The notes under the pieces were generated by a model. It saw only the letters and a list, made by a program, of their open reading frames with translations, had not been told where the DNA came from and made no database searches. A stretch of DNA of 64,000 nt, from positions 1 to 64,000 of the forward strand of contig CALVPY010000008.1 in the NCBI GenBank assembly GCA_944354535.1. The letters are read 5' to 3'. Position numbers and translations under genes: made by a program. Source of the stretch: an uncultured Clostridia bacterium. GTDB taxonomy: Bacteria; Bacillota; Clostridia; Christensenellales; Borkfalkiaceae. Positions 52,355-60,683 of the stretch are shown one piece after another (within the stretch, counting starts at the first letter, position 1; each line of letters starts with the position of its first letter).

Positions 52355-53290
52355 ATGCCCTTAGTAACTACTACGGAAATGTTCAAAAAGGCGTATGCCG
52401 GCGGCTATGCGGTCGGCGCGTTCAACGTGAACGACATGGAGATGGTCCAAGCCATCGTTGAAGCGGCGAACGAGCTCAACTCGCCCGTCATCCTGCAGGT
52501 CTCGGCAGGCGCAAGAAAGTACGCAAACCCCGTGTACCTGCGCCACCTCGTCGAAGCAGCGGTCGAAACGACGAACATCCCCATCGCCATGCACCTCGAT
52601 CACGGCGCAGACTTCGAGATCTGCAAGGCCTCCATTGACGGCGGCTTCACCTCCGTCATGATCGACGCTTCCTCCAAGCCTTGGGAGGAGAACATTGCCA
52701 TCACCAAAAAGGTGGTCGAGTATGCACATGACCACGGCGTGGTCGTCGAAGCAGAGCTGGGCAAGCTCGCAGGCATCGAAGATGACGTCAACGTTGCCGC
52801 AAGCGACGCCATGTTCACCTCTCCCGACGAGGTCGAGGAATTCACCTCCCGCACGGGCATCGACTCGCTCGCCATCGCCATCGGCACCTCGCACGGCGCC
52901 TATAAATTCAAGCCCGGCCAGGATCCCAAGCTGCGCATCGACATCCTCGAAGAGGTCGGCCGCCGCCTTCCCGGCTTCCCCATCGTGCTCCACGGCGCTT
53001 CCTCCGTCCCGCAGGACCAGGTCGCCATCATCAATCAGTACGGCGGTTCCATGCCCAACGCCATCGGCATCCCCGAATCTGAACTGAGAAAGGCCGCAAA
53101 GCTTGCCGTCTGCAAGATCAACATCGACTCCGACCTTCGCGTCGCCTTCACGGCAGCCATCAGAAAGCACTTTGTGGAGAACCCTTCGCACTTCGATCCC
53201 CGCCAGTACCTCGGCGATGCGCGCGCCAACATGAAGGAGCTCGTCAAGCACAAGATCACCGACGTGCTCGGCTCCGCAAACAAGGCGTAA
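52355..53290 (+). CDS. fba: Class II fructose-1,6-bisphosphate aldolase
   Basis: Zinc-dependent aldolase of glycolysis and gluconeogenesis. 311 residues starting PLVTTTEMFKKAY. HLDHGADFEICKASIDGGF carries zinc and substrate residues, GIAIGTSHGAYKF-type sequence and FPIVLHGASSVPQ follow, and NIDSDLRVAFT closes the active site. The ATG at 52355 has GGGAGG upstream; a frame from 52340 starts before it. Monocistronic, with promoter and terminator. Confidence 0.97.
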   Translation: MPLVTTTEMFKKAYAGGYAVGAFNVNDMEMVQAIVEAANELNSPVILQVSAGARKYANPVYLRHLVEAAVETTNIPIAMHLDHGADFEICKASIDGGFTSVMIDASSKPWEENIAITKKVVEYAHDHGVVVEAELGKLAGIEDDVNVAASDAMFTSPDEVEEFTSRTGIDSLAIAIGTSHGAYKFKPGQDPKLRIDILEEVGRRLPGFPIVLHGASSVPQDQVAIINQYGGSMPNAIGIPESELRKAAKLAVCKINIDSDLRVAFTAAIRKHFVENPSHFDPRQYLGDARANMKELVKHKITDVLGSANKA

Positions 53291-53312
53291 ATCGTTTATT
53301 AACAGGAAAAAG

Positions 53313-53338
53313 CCCTCGCCGATCGGCGAGGGATTTTC
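53313..53338 (+). terminator. Rho-independent terminator after fba
   Basis: Perfect CCCTCGCC-GATC-GGCGAGGG hairpin followed by ATTTTCTA; A-rich on the other side, so it may also act on the convergent gene. Confidence 0.88.
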
Positions 53339-53357
53339 TATATACATATGTATCTAT

Positions 53358-54224
53358 TCACATTGATTGCTTTGTGACGAGCCTGCAGCGCACGGGATAG
53401 ACGCTGTTTCCTTCGATGACCTCCCCGAAGCCCTGTGCCGTGATGCGGCCCGAGCGGGGGTTCTTGACGGAATCGATGGTGCTTTTCACCGTCGCGTGTA
53501 CGTCGCTGTACTCAAAGGCAAGGTCGCACCCTTCCATCGTGCAGTCGATAAGGGTGAGGTTTTTGCAGTAGCAAAGGGGCTGGGTGCCCTTGATATGGCA
53601 GCGCACGAGGGTGAGCCCCTCCGAATACCAGCCGAGGTACTCCCCGTTGATGACGCAGTCCTCCGCGCGCGCGCCTTTCGTATGCCAGAAGGCATCTTTC
53701 GTGTTGAGGACGCAGTTTTTGAGGCACACGCCCTTTGCGTATTGGAAGGAATATTTGCCGTGAAATTCGACGCCGTCGAGCTGCACGCCGTCCGAGCCCA
53801 AAAATGCGTATTCCGACGTCATCTTCCCGCCCGAGAGCGAAATATGTTTGCTGTGCCAGCCGAACTCGGGGGAGTCGATGTCGCAGTCACGCAACGAGAC
53901 GTTTCTGCACTCCCGCACCGCCTTGATGCCGTGCAGCTTACAGCGCTCGATGGCGACGTCCCGATCGTACCAGAGCGCGGCGCGGCAGTTCTTCGTCATC
54001 TCGCTGTCGCGAAGGTGCAGCCCCTCGACGTGCCAGAAGGGATAGCGAAGGTCGAAGAAACAGTACTCCGCCGTGAGATATTTGCTCTCTTTGAGGGCGG
54101 ATTCGCCGTCCTCCTCCCCTTCGAAGCGGCAGTTCCTGATAAGTGCGCTCCGCGTCATATAGAGCGCGCGCTCCTGCCCGAAACGCTCGTTTTCGTAACG
54201 TGTCAACTCTTGTGTATGTTTCAT
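53358..54224 (-). CDS. DUF3737 family beta-helix protein
   Basis: 288 residues. Repeating short motifs of the type C-x-F/V-x-x-x-x-x-F-W/GW (EYCFFDLRYPFWHVEGL, DCDIDSPEFGWHSKH, NCVLNTKDAFWHTKG, DCVINGEYLGWYSEG) indicate a right-handed parallel beta-helix. No signal peptide is seen, so it is probably cytoplasmic. The biochemical role of the family is unknown. The start at 54224 has no ribosome site. The promoter -10 ends seven bases upstream, so the message is probably leaderless. It is convergent with fba. Confidence 0.88.
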   Translation of the reverse strand: MKHTQELTRYENERFGQERALYMTRSALIRNCRFEGEEDGESALKESKYLTAEYCFFDLRYPFWHVEGLHLRDSEMTKNCRAALWYDRDVAIERCKLHGIKAVRECRNVSLRDCDIDSPEFGWHSKHISLSGGKMTSEYAFLGSDGVQLDGVEFHGKYSFQYAKGVCLKNCVLNTKDAFWHTKGARAEDCVINGEYLGWYSEGLTLVRCHIKGTQPLCYCKNLTLIDCTMEGCDLAFEYSDVHATVKSTIDSVKNPRSGRITAQGFGEVIEGNSVYPVRCRLVTKQSM

Positions 54225-54231
54225 AGCGGTA

Positions 54232-54260
54232 ATTATATAACCATTCTGACACGATGTCAA
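54232..54260 (-). promoter_or_regulatory. Consensus promoter of the DUF3737 gene (leaderless), with dyad
   Basis: TTGACA (54255-54260), 17-base spacer, TATAAT (54232-54237) on the minus strand, then seven bases and the ATG. A dyad TGACA-CGA-TGTCA (54247-54259) overlaps the -35. Confidence 0.88.
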
Positions 54261-54306
54261 TCAAAATCCGCCGTCTTTTTTATGGCATCTCTCCGGGAAG
54301 CGATAC

Positions 54307-55050
54307 TCACAGCCTGAGATACTCGGCAAGCGAAGGAAGTTCGGAAGCCTGAAAGGCAAAGTAGGCGGAAAGGAGGCGCAGGGCGCGTTTGACGCCGTCC
54401 GCCGTTACTTCCCCGCCCTGCCCGAGCGCCGCGCGGACGGCAAGATAGGTGCTCTCGCTCGCGGGCACGCCCCCGCCGCACGCTTCGCAGCCGAAGGCGC
54501 CGCTCTCCATATCGAAGCGCATCCGCCCCGAAAGTTGTTCGCCGCAGTGCGGACAAGCCGCCGCCGAGACGGGATAACCCGCCTCTTTGAGCGCCGTCAG
54601 CAAAAACCGGAGAAGCACATAGGAGCTGCCGCTCCTGCCGTCTTCGAGCCGCGCCTCCCCGCCCGCGCCCTCGGCACACGAAGAGAGCGCTTCGAGCGTG
54701 CGCACCGCCGCCAAGAAGAGCGCGGGGCTTTCGATGCCCTCGAAGAGCAGCCGATCGCACGCCTCGCACAAAACGACGGCGGCGTAATAACAGGCGATGT
54801 CCTCGCGGAGAGGATAGAACCCGTCGTGAAGCGCTGCCGAGATGATGGTATGCCGCCCCGCCTTTTCCGCGAACACGAACTCCGCAAAACAAAAGGGCTG
54901 AGCGGCAAATTTCAGCTTTGCCCCCGCCCTTTTGACCCCTTTGAGCGCCGCGCTCAGTTTGCCGCGCTCCGCGGTGAAGAGGGTGACGATCTTATCGTAC
55001 TCCCCCCAGTCCGCCGCACGCAGCACGAGCGCATCCGCCTTGAATTCCAT
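54307..55050 (-). CDS. recO: DNA repair protein RecO
   Basis: RecF-pathway mediator that anneals strands and loads RecA. 247 residues: an N-terminal OB-fold (KADALVLRAADWGEYDKIVTLFTAERGKL), a helical centre, and a zinc site CPHCG...CEACGG near residues 180-205. The start at 55050 follows yqzL by four bases. A longer frame to 55140 is the yqzL region in another frame. Confidence 0.95.
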   Translation of the reverse strand: MEFKADALVLRAADWGEYDKIVTLFTAERGKLSAALKGVKRAGAKLKFAAQPFCFAEFVFAEKAGRHTIISAALHDGFYPLREDIACYYAAVVLCEACDRLLFEGIESPALFLAAVRTLEALSSCAEGAGGEARLEDGRSGSSYVLLRFLLTALKEAGYPVSAAACPHCGEQLSGRMRFDMESGAFGCEACGGGVPASESTYLAVRAALGQGGEVTADGVKRALRLLSAYFAFQASELPSLAEYLRL

Positions 55051-55054
55051 ATTG

Positions 55055-55165
55055 TTACAACCCTCTCTTTTTTCCTTTGAGCTGTTTATACAGCATATAA
55101 TAGGTGACGTTTCCCGTCTTTTGAAAGAGCTCCCAGGCAAGCTCCCCCGCGTCGTTTTTCTTCAT
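55055..55165 (-). CDS. yqzL: YqzL-like small protein
   Basis: 36 residues (MKKNDAGELAWELFQKTGN..., ending KKRGL). The core ELAWELFQKTGNVTYYMLYKQ resembles Bacillus YqzL, which also lies directly before recO. GGGGAGGGG sits six bases before the ATG. The role is unknown. Recognition rests on short similarity plus exactly conserved position between era and recO. Confidence 0.85.
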   Translation of the reverse strand: MKKNDAGELAWELFQKTGNVTYYMLYKQLKGKKRGL

Positions 55166-55225
55166 ATGCCCCTCCCCTTTCAGTATGGGAAGAACGGGGC
55201 GCTTTATGAGGAAAACGAGGAAAAC

Positions 55226-56119
55226 TCAGTCTTCGCGCTCCTTTTCGTAGCCGAGCTCGCGCAGCATGCCCTCGCGGTCGCGCCAGTTTTCGCGCACCTT
55301 GACATAGGTGGTGAGGAAGACCTTCGCGCCCAGAAACTTTTCCATATCCTGCCGCGCGAAGGAGGCGACTTCCTTCAGTGCCCGCCCCCGCTTTCCGATG
55401 AGGATGGCTTTGTGGTTGGGCTTTTCGCAGACGATGTCGAGATTGATGTCGAAGACGCCGTTTTCCTGCCGTTCAAACGTGTTGATGACGATGGCGACGC
55501 CGTGCGGGATCTCCTGATCGAATTTCAACAAGATCTTCTCCCGCATGATCTCGGCGATCATGAACTTTTCGCTCCGGTCGGAGACGACGTCTTCGGGGAA
55601 AAGCGGCTCCCCTTCGGGAAGGAGCGCAGCGATGGCATCTTCGAGCTTTTTGAGGTTGCTCCCCTTGCGGGCGGAGACGGGGAAGATGTCCTTTTCGACG
55701 CCCCCTTCGACGATCTTTTTCACGTCTTCGGGGATACGGTCCTTCTGCATGATGTCCGTCTTCGTATAGGCGACGAGCATGGGGATGCCGAGAGAGGCAT
55801 ACTTCTTCATGAGAGCGATGTCGCTCTCCTCCACGCCCGCGTGGCCATCGTGTACATAGAGGATGACGTCCACATCGCGGGAAGTGTTCTCCGTCGTGCG
55901 CATCATGATGCCCGTGAGCGCGTTGCGCTGGCGGTAGATGCCCGGGGTATCCACAAAGACGATCTGCCTCCCCTCACGGTTGAGGATGCCGAGGATGCGG
56001 TCGCGCGTGGTCTGCGGCTTGGGGGAGACGATGGCGACCTTTTCCCCGACGAGCACATTTATAAGCGTGCTCTTTCCCGCATTTGCCTTGCCGATGACGG
56101 CTACCGTTCCGCTCCTCAT
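55226..56119 (-). CDS. era: GTPase Era
   Basis: GTPase that binds 16S rRNA near its 3' end and checks 30S assembly. 297 residues: G1 GKANAGKST (usually GxPNVGKS), G3 DTPGIYRQRN, G4 TKTD, and a C-terminal KH domain with GKRGRALKEVASFARQDMEKFLG. The start at 56119 overlaps the ybeY stop by four bases. Bacillus carries dgkA and cdd between ybeY and era; here they are missing. Confidence 0.97.
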   Translation of the reverse strand: MRSGTVAVIGKANAGKSTLINVLVGEKVAIVSPKPQTTRDRILGILNREGRQIVFVDTPGIYRQRNALTGIMMRTTENTSRDVDVILYVHDGHAGVEESDIALMKKYASLGIPMLVAYTKTDIMQKDRIPEDVKKIVEGGVEKDIFPVSARKGSNLKKLEDAIAALLPEGEPLFPEDVVSDRSEKFMIAEIMREKILLKFDQEIPHGVAIVINTFERQENGVFDINLDIVCEKPNHKAILIGKRGRALKEVASFARQDMEKFLGAKVFLTTYVKVRENWRDREGMLRELGYEKERED

Positions 56120-56589
56120 CTTGAAAGTCCCATCCTCTGCATGATCGCTTCCTCTTGTTCGCGCATCTCGCGCTTTTCTTCTTCCGTCTCGTGGTCGTAT
56201 CCGAGGCAATGCAGCACGCCGTGCACGGTGAGATAGTTGAGCTCGCGCGCATACGAATGCCCGTACTCTTCCGCCTGCTCTTTGGCGCGCTTTTCGCAGA
56301 CGGCGATGCTGCCCAAATACAGCCTGTCCTCTTCGTCGAGCTCGTCGGCATAGCTGTCGGCGGAGAGAAATTCTCCCTTGATGCCGTCGAGCGACGGAAA
56401 GCTCAGAACGTCGGTCACGCGGTCGACGCCGCGCACTTCGCGGTTGAGGCGTCTGATTTCCTCCTCGTCGACGAGGACGAGTTCCAGAACAAAATCGGTA
56501 TCTCCCTCTGCCGCGCCTTCGAGCGCTCCTTCGAGGCGCACCCGCTCGCTCTCTTCGAGGGCGTCCGTATCGAGATAAAACTTATTCAT
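56116..56589 (-). CDS. ybeY: Endoribonuclease YbeY
   Basis: Metal-dependent RNase for 16S rRNA maturation and ribosome quality control. 157 residues with the zinc motif HGVLHCLGYDH (HGxLHxxGYDH) near residue 120 and VTDVLSFP near residue 60. The start at 56589 overlaps the pgpH stop by eight bases. Confidence 0.97.
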   Translation of the reverse strand: MNKFYLDTDALEESERVRLEGALEGAAEGDTDFVLELVLVDEEEIRRLNREVRGVDRVTDVLSFPSLDGIKGEFLSADSYADELDEEDRLYLGSIAVCEKRAKEQAEEYGHSYARELNYLTVHGVLHCLGYDHETEEEKREMREQEEAIMQRMGLSR

Positions 56590-58081
56590 CGCCCTTCGAT
56601 TCCTCCTTGACCGCCTGCCGCGCACGGTTGAAGCGGATGGCGGGATATTTGACGCGGTGATGATGCACGCCCGTGAGCGAATCGACGAGCGTCTGTTTGA
56701 TGACGGTCAGCTCGCGCATCGTGATGTCGCAGTCGGAGAACTGGTCGAGGTCCATCCTCTCTTCGATGACGGAGCGGACGATGCGCTCCACCGTCTCGGG
56801 CGAGCGGTCTTTGATGGCGCGCGTCGCGGCCTCGGAGGCATCGGCGATCATGATGATCGCGGCGACTTTGGTCGTGGGCTTGGGCCCGAGATAGGAATAG
56901 TTGCGGATATTGGCATCTCCCCCCGAGAGGCGGTTGGCCTTATCGTAGAAATACTTGATGGGAAGCGTGCCGTGATGTTCCCGCGCGACGTCGGCGATCT
57001 CCTTGGGCAGATGATTGGCGATGAGAAGGTCGTAGCCGTCCTGCGCATGAGAGCGGATGATGTCGGCGGAAAGTTCGGGGGTCAGCTCGTCGTGTACGTT
57101 GTAGCCCGTCTGGTTCTCGGTAAAGCACTCGGGCTGCTTGAGCTTGCCCACGTCGTGATAGTACGCCGCCGCACGGGCGAGCTCGGCGTTGTCGGAGATC
57201 GCGAGCGCGCACGTTTCGGCAAGCTGCGCGACGATGAGCGAATGGTTGAAGGTACCGGGCGCCTCGGTGCGGAGCCGCTGCAGAAGGGGCGCGTTGGCGC
57301 TCGTGAGCTCGCGCAGGCGGAAGACGGTGAGGCGGTTGAACGCCATCTCGAACACGGGCAAAATGCAAAGGGCGAGCATCGCCGAGAGCACGCACCCGAG
57401 GATGCCATACCCCGCGGAAGCGACGTAAGGGATCCAGTCGAAGTGAGAAAAGTCGAGCTCGGAAAGCTCCAAAAGGAGCACGATGGCAAGCCCGGGGATG
57501 CCGAGGAACACGCCCGTCAAAAGCATCTCCCATCTCGTCTTGACGTTGGCGGCCACAAACACCGCGAACGTACCGCAGGCAAAGCTGAGCATGAGCGAAA
57601 TGTAGACGGAGTTGGGCGAAGAATCGAAGTTGTTCGTGAAGGTATCGATGACGAACATCAGGAGGGAGAACACGAAGTTCAAAATGATCGCCTGCCGCCG
57701 TCCGAAGAGGAAGAGCCCGATGAGGGCGAGCATCGCCACGGGGCGGAAATAGATGGAGACGAACCGCCCGAAGAAATAGCACACCAGCACCGCGATGATG
57801 AGCACGAGATAGATGAGGAAGACGTTGCGCCCCCTGCAGATAAATGCCCTGTCCTCAAAATAATAATAGTAAAAGAGGATGGCAAAGAGCAGCATCACGC
57901 AGATGCACGCCGAAAGAAAGCGGAAGGCGCGCTCCTGAAAGTAGGTCTGCCAGCTGTCCGGCGCATTGACGACGATCATCATCACCATGCAGGCGATGAT
58001 GAGCAGATAGGAAATGACGAGCATGACAAGGCCTACTGCAAGATCGGCTTTGCCAAACCCCTTGACGGTACGCTCTTTCAT
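56582..58081 (-). CDS. pgpH: PgpH-type HD phosphodiesterase lacking the extracellular sensor domain
   Basis: 499 residues versus about 700 in Bacillus PgpH, a c-di-AMP phosphodiesterase. Eight predicted helices (residues 14-250) are followed by the cytoplasmic HD domain with EAPGTFNHSLIVAQLAE, AAYYHDVGKLKQP, and REHHGTLPIKYFYDKA. The extracellular 7TMR-HDED domain normally after the first helix is absent; only about 15 residues remain. It lies between phoH and ybeY exactly where yqfF lies in Bacillus, so the identity is firm. c-di-AMP as substrate is inferred. Confidence 0.92.
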   Translation of the reverse strand: MKERTVKGFGKADLAVGLVMLVISYLLIIACMVMMIVVNAPDSWQTYFQERAFRFLSACICVMLLFAILFYYYYFEDRAFICRGRNVFLIYLVLIIAVLVCYFFGRFVSIYFRPVAMLALIGLFLFGRRQAIILNFVFSLLMFVIDTFTNNFDSSPNSVYISLMLSFACGTFAVFVAANVKTRWEMLLTGVFLGIPGLAIVLLLELSELDFSHFDWIPYVASAGYGILGCVLSAMLALCILPVFEMAFNRLTVFRLRELTSANAPLLQRLRTEAPGTFNHSLIVAQLAETCALAISDNAELARAAAYYHDVGKLKQPECFTENQTGYNVHDELTPELSADIIRSHAQDGYDLLIANHLPKEIADVAREHHGTLPIKYFYDKANRLSGGDANIRNYSYLGPKPTTKVAAIIMIADASEAATRAIKDRSPETVERIVRSVIEERMDLDQFSDCDITMRELTVIKQTLVDSLTGVHHHRVKYPAIRFNRARQAVKEESKGDE

Positions 58082-59088
58082 CGTTTTTCTCCTTTGCTTC
58101 TCTGCATTTCCGCCCTTTCATAGGCACGGACGATGCGCATCACGAGGGGATGGCGCACGACGTCCTTTTCGGTGAGGGTGATGACAGCGATGTCCTCCAC
58201 GCCCTTCAAAATGCTCACGGCCTGCTTTAAGCCGCTCGTCTTGCCTTCGGGGAGATCGGTCTGCGTCAGATCGCCCGTGACGACCATCTTGCTCCCGTCG
58301 CCGAGGCGCGTTAAAAACATCTTCATCTGTTCGCGGGTGGCGTTCTGCGCTTCGTCCAAAATGACGAACGCGTTGGAGAGCGTCCTCCCGCGCATATAGG
58401 CAAGGGGCGCGACTTCGATGACGCCCTTTTCCATGAGTTTTGCATATGTCTCGAGCCCGAACATCTCCTGAAGGGCGTCGTAGAGAGGGCGGAGATAGGG
58501 ATCGACCTTGGTCTGCAGATCGCCCGGGAGGAAGCCGAGCTTTTCGCCCGCTTCCACGGCGGGACGGGTCAGGATGATCTTTTCCACCTGCTTGCCCTTG
58601 TAGGCGGCGACGGCGAGGCAGACGGCAAGATACGTCTTGCCCGTGCCCGCAGGCCCCACGCCGAAGGTGACGGTGTTGCCCTTGATGGCGGAAACATACT
58701 CCTTCTGCCCCACCGTCTTGCACTTGACGGGCTTGCCGCGCGCCGAAACGGCGACGACGCCGTGCATCAGCGAGCCGATGTCCGAAGCGTGCCCTTCGCG
58801 CGCAAGCTCGATGCAATAGAGAAGGCTGCTCTTATCGATGTTGTCCCCCGCCTCGACGATCGCAAGCAGGCTCTCGACGACCTCTTTGCCGAGGGCGGCG
58901 TTTTCCGCTTCCCCTTCGAGGACGATAGTCGTCCCCTCCACTCTCGTAAAGAGTTCAAGCTCCCGCGCGATGGTGACGAGGTTCTCATCGAAGATCCCGA
59001 GGACTTTCTGGAGCCTGTCCAGCCCGCCCGTTTCGATGGTGTATCTGATTGCCGTAATCCTTTCCTCCTGCCGGCATATGCCGGTCAT
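58078..59088 (-). CDS. phoH: PhoH-family ATPase (PhoL/YbeZ)
   Basis: P-loop ATPase linked to YbeY and RNA metabolism. Walker A GPAGTGKTYLAV is near residue 150, and AFVILDEAQNATREQMKMFLTRLG with GDLTQTDLP follow. The ATG at 59088 overlaps the yqfD stop by four bases but has no ribosome site. A strong AGGAGG lies 20 bases inside the gene, five bases before an in-frame ATT, so the true start is uncertain. The end overlaps the pgpH start by four bases. Length is 336 residues by the ATG. Confidence 0.94.
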   Translation of the reverse strand: MTGICRQEERITAIRYTIETGGLDRLQKVLGIFDENLVTIARELELFTRVEGTTIVLEGEAENAALGKEVVESLLAIVEAGDNIDKSSLLYCIELAREGHASDIGSLMHGVVAVSARGKPVKCKTVGQKEYVSAIKGNTVTFGVGPAGTGKTYLAVCLAVAAYKGKQVEKIILTRPAVEAGEKLGFLPGDLQTKVDPYLRPLYDALQEMFGLETYAKLMEKGVIEVAPLAYMRGRTLSNAFVILDEAQNATREQMKMFLTRLGDGSKMVVTGDLTQTDLPEGKTSGLKQAVSILKGVEDIAVITLTEKDVVRHPLVMRIVRAYERAEMQRSKGEKR

Positions 59089-59939
59089 TGCATATGACTT
59101 GAAACCGTGAGGCGCGCGCTCCCGTAGATGCGCCAGCCTTCCTCCGTCCTTTCGGAAAAAAGTTCTGCCTCCTCCCCGAAGGCGAGGCGGGCGGCTTCAA
59201 AGGCTGCCTCTTCGCTCCCTTGAAACACCCCCTCGACGGGGCAGAGGAGCACCGCGCAGCCCACGACGAGCACCTTTTCCTCCCGTTCGCCGATGAGAAC
59301 GCATTCGGAGATGAGCGTCTGCCCCGCCTCCACTTGCTGCCCGACTTCGGCGCAGGGCGTGCCGCGCAGCACGACGAGCTCTTCGAGAATGCCCGCCTCG
59401 GGGCTCTTGAGGGGCGCGGGGGAGAAGATCTCCTCCTCGTCGCTCACTTCGACGAGCACCCTGAGCACCCCGCCTTCAAACCGAAGAGAGGCAAAGCTCA
59501 CGCGCGGAAGGGAGAGGATGCGCGAAGAGAGCAGCGCCGTCCGTTCGGGCGCGGGCGAAAGGGGCGTGACGCCGCCCTCCTGGAGGATGGCGCGCACCTC
59601 CTCTTCATAGTACGCCCCGCTGCCTTCGACCTCGATCTTTAAGACGCGCGTCTCCAAGACGAGCACGGCGGCGAGCGTCAGCGCTCCGCCCAAAAGCAGC
59701 CCGGGAAAACGGAGGCAAGCCTTCACAAGGCGCGCTCCCCCCACAGGGCGCACTTTTTTTACATTATAGCACGAACCCCGCAAAATTGCAAAAACTTTTT
59801 TGCTCTCTTTCGCGGCGACGGTGAGATGCAGGGCATTTTTTTGCGTGCGGCGCGCCGCCAGCACGGGGATGTGCGCCCGCGCCAGCTTATCGAGCACCCG
59901 CTCGACGCCCAGCCCCTCGATCAGAAGTTCCGCTCTCAT
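59085..59939 (-). CDS. yqfD: Sporulation protein YqfD
   Basis: 284 residues. A basic N-terminal region is followed by one helix (GLLLGGALTLAAVLVLE, about residues 79-95) and an external domain with EVEGSGAYYEEEVRAILQEGGV and GTPCAEVGQQVEAGQTLISE. YqfD is a conserved membrane protein of sporulating Firmicutes expressed in the mother cell. It follows yqfC by three bases, as in Bacillus. Confidence 0.92.
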   Translation of the reverse strand: MRAELLIEGLGVERVLDKLARAHIPVLAARRTQKNALHLTVAAKESKKVFAILRGSCYNVKKVRPVGGARLVKACLRFPGLLLGGALTLAAVLVLETRVLKIEVEGSGAYYEEEVRAILQEGGVTPLSPAPERTALLSSRILSLPRVSFASLRFEGGVLRVLVEVSDEEEIFSPAPLKSPEAGILEELVVLRGTPCAEVGQQVEAGQTLISECVLIGEREEKVLVVGCAVLLCPVEGVFQGSEEAAFEAARLAFGEEAELFSERTEEGWRIYGSARLTVSSHMQ

Positions 59940-59942
59940 CCT

Positions 59943-60191
59943 TCAGACGCGCGTGACGCGCGTGATGCTTCCGCGGACAACGACGTCTCCCCCGTCAAAT
60001 TTCCCGAGGGAGAGCGCACTCCCTTCCACTTCCACCGCCCCCGAACGCCCCGTGAGCACGATGCGCTCCTGCGAGAAGGCGGAGATGCGCCTGACGTTCT
60101 CGAAGACGCCCTCCCCTTCCGCGACCGTGTATCTGACTCTCCCGCCCGAGGCGCGCGCAAGCCCCGTAAAAAGTTCTGAAAACAGCCTCAT
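59943..60191 (-). CDS. yqfC: YabP/YqfC-family sporulation protein
   Basis: 82 residues. The pattern ISAFSQERIVLTGRSGAVEVEGSALSLGKFDGGDVVVRGSI is typical of the YabP/YqfC family. It starts at 60191 with no good ribosome site. TATAAT lies seven bases upstream but without a -35 hexamer, so a sporulation sigma factor may be used; no clear SigE pair was identified. First gene of the yqfC-yqfD-phoH-pgpH-ybeY-era run. Confidence 0.88.
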   Translation of the reverse strand: MRLFSELFTGLARASGGRVRYTVAEGEGVFENVRRISAFSQERIVLTGRSGAVEVEGSALSLGKFDGGDVVVRGSITRVTRV

Positions 60192-60435
60192 ACGGCATAT
60201 TATATGCACCGCGCCCGCGTTTGAGCCCGAAAAGAGCGCCCCTCCCCGTACGCCGCGCAAAAAAAGCGGAGCACCGCCCCGCTTTCCGCCAGGAGATCTT
60301 GCCTTTCGCCGCACAGACGGGCAAAGCCCCGCCCGAGCGCTTTCCAAACGGCGCCGCAAAACGCCGACGGCGCCGAAAAAACATCGGAAGCCGCCCCGGA
60401 AAGACGCCGAAGAGACGCCCGCGGAGAGGTCTCCG

Positions 60436-60651
60436 TCAATAATCTTTCCGCCCGAGCAGAAAGTCGATCTCTTCCCCGAAATAATCTGCGATCTTGCAAA
60501 GATTGGTCACCGTGATCTCGCGCTGACACAACAAATACCGCGAGATCGTCTGCTGCGGGATGCCGACTTCTTTGGAAAAACGGCTGACCGACTTATCGCC
60601 GATGAGCTCTTTGAGCCGCACCGCAAATATTTGCACATAATTTCTTTCCAC
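60436..60651 (-). CDS. Small XRE-family repressor-like protein
   Basis: 71 residues, essentially one helix-turn-helix: FAVRLKELIGDKSVSRFSKEVGI, then PQQTISRYLLCQREITVTNLCKIADYF, ending EEIDFLLGRKDY. The start is GTG at 60651. It has no ribosome site, and a TAAACT element ends exactly six bases upstream, so the message would be leaderless. Two operator-like dyads lie in front of it (60661-60678 and 60690-60707). Size and layout resemble phage CI/Cro or toxin-antitoxin regulators, but no partner gene is present. It stands alone between yqfC and gapA. Confidence 0.88.
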   Translation of the reverse strand: MERNYVQIFAVRLKELIGDKSVSRFSKEVGIPQQTISRYLLCQREITVTNLCKIADYFGEEIDFLLGRKDY

Positions 60652-60660
60652 ACGATCAGT

Positions 60661-60678
60661 TTACACCAAATGGCGTAA
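60661..60678. promoter_or_regulatory. Operator 2 of the XRE switch
   Basis: TTACACC-AAAT-GGCGTAA, an imperfect dyad matching operator 1 (ACACC-N4-GGNGT). It abuts the -10 of the XRE gene. Confidence 0.7.
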
Positions 60679-60683
60679 AATAC

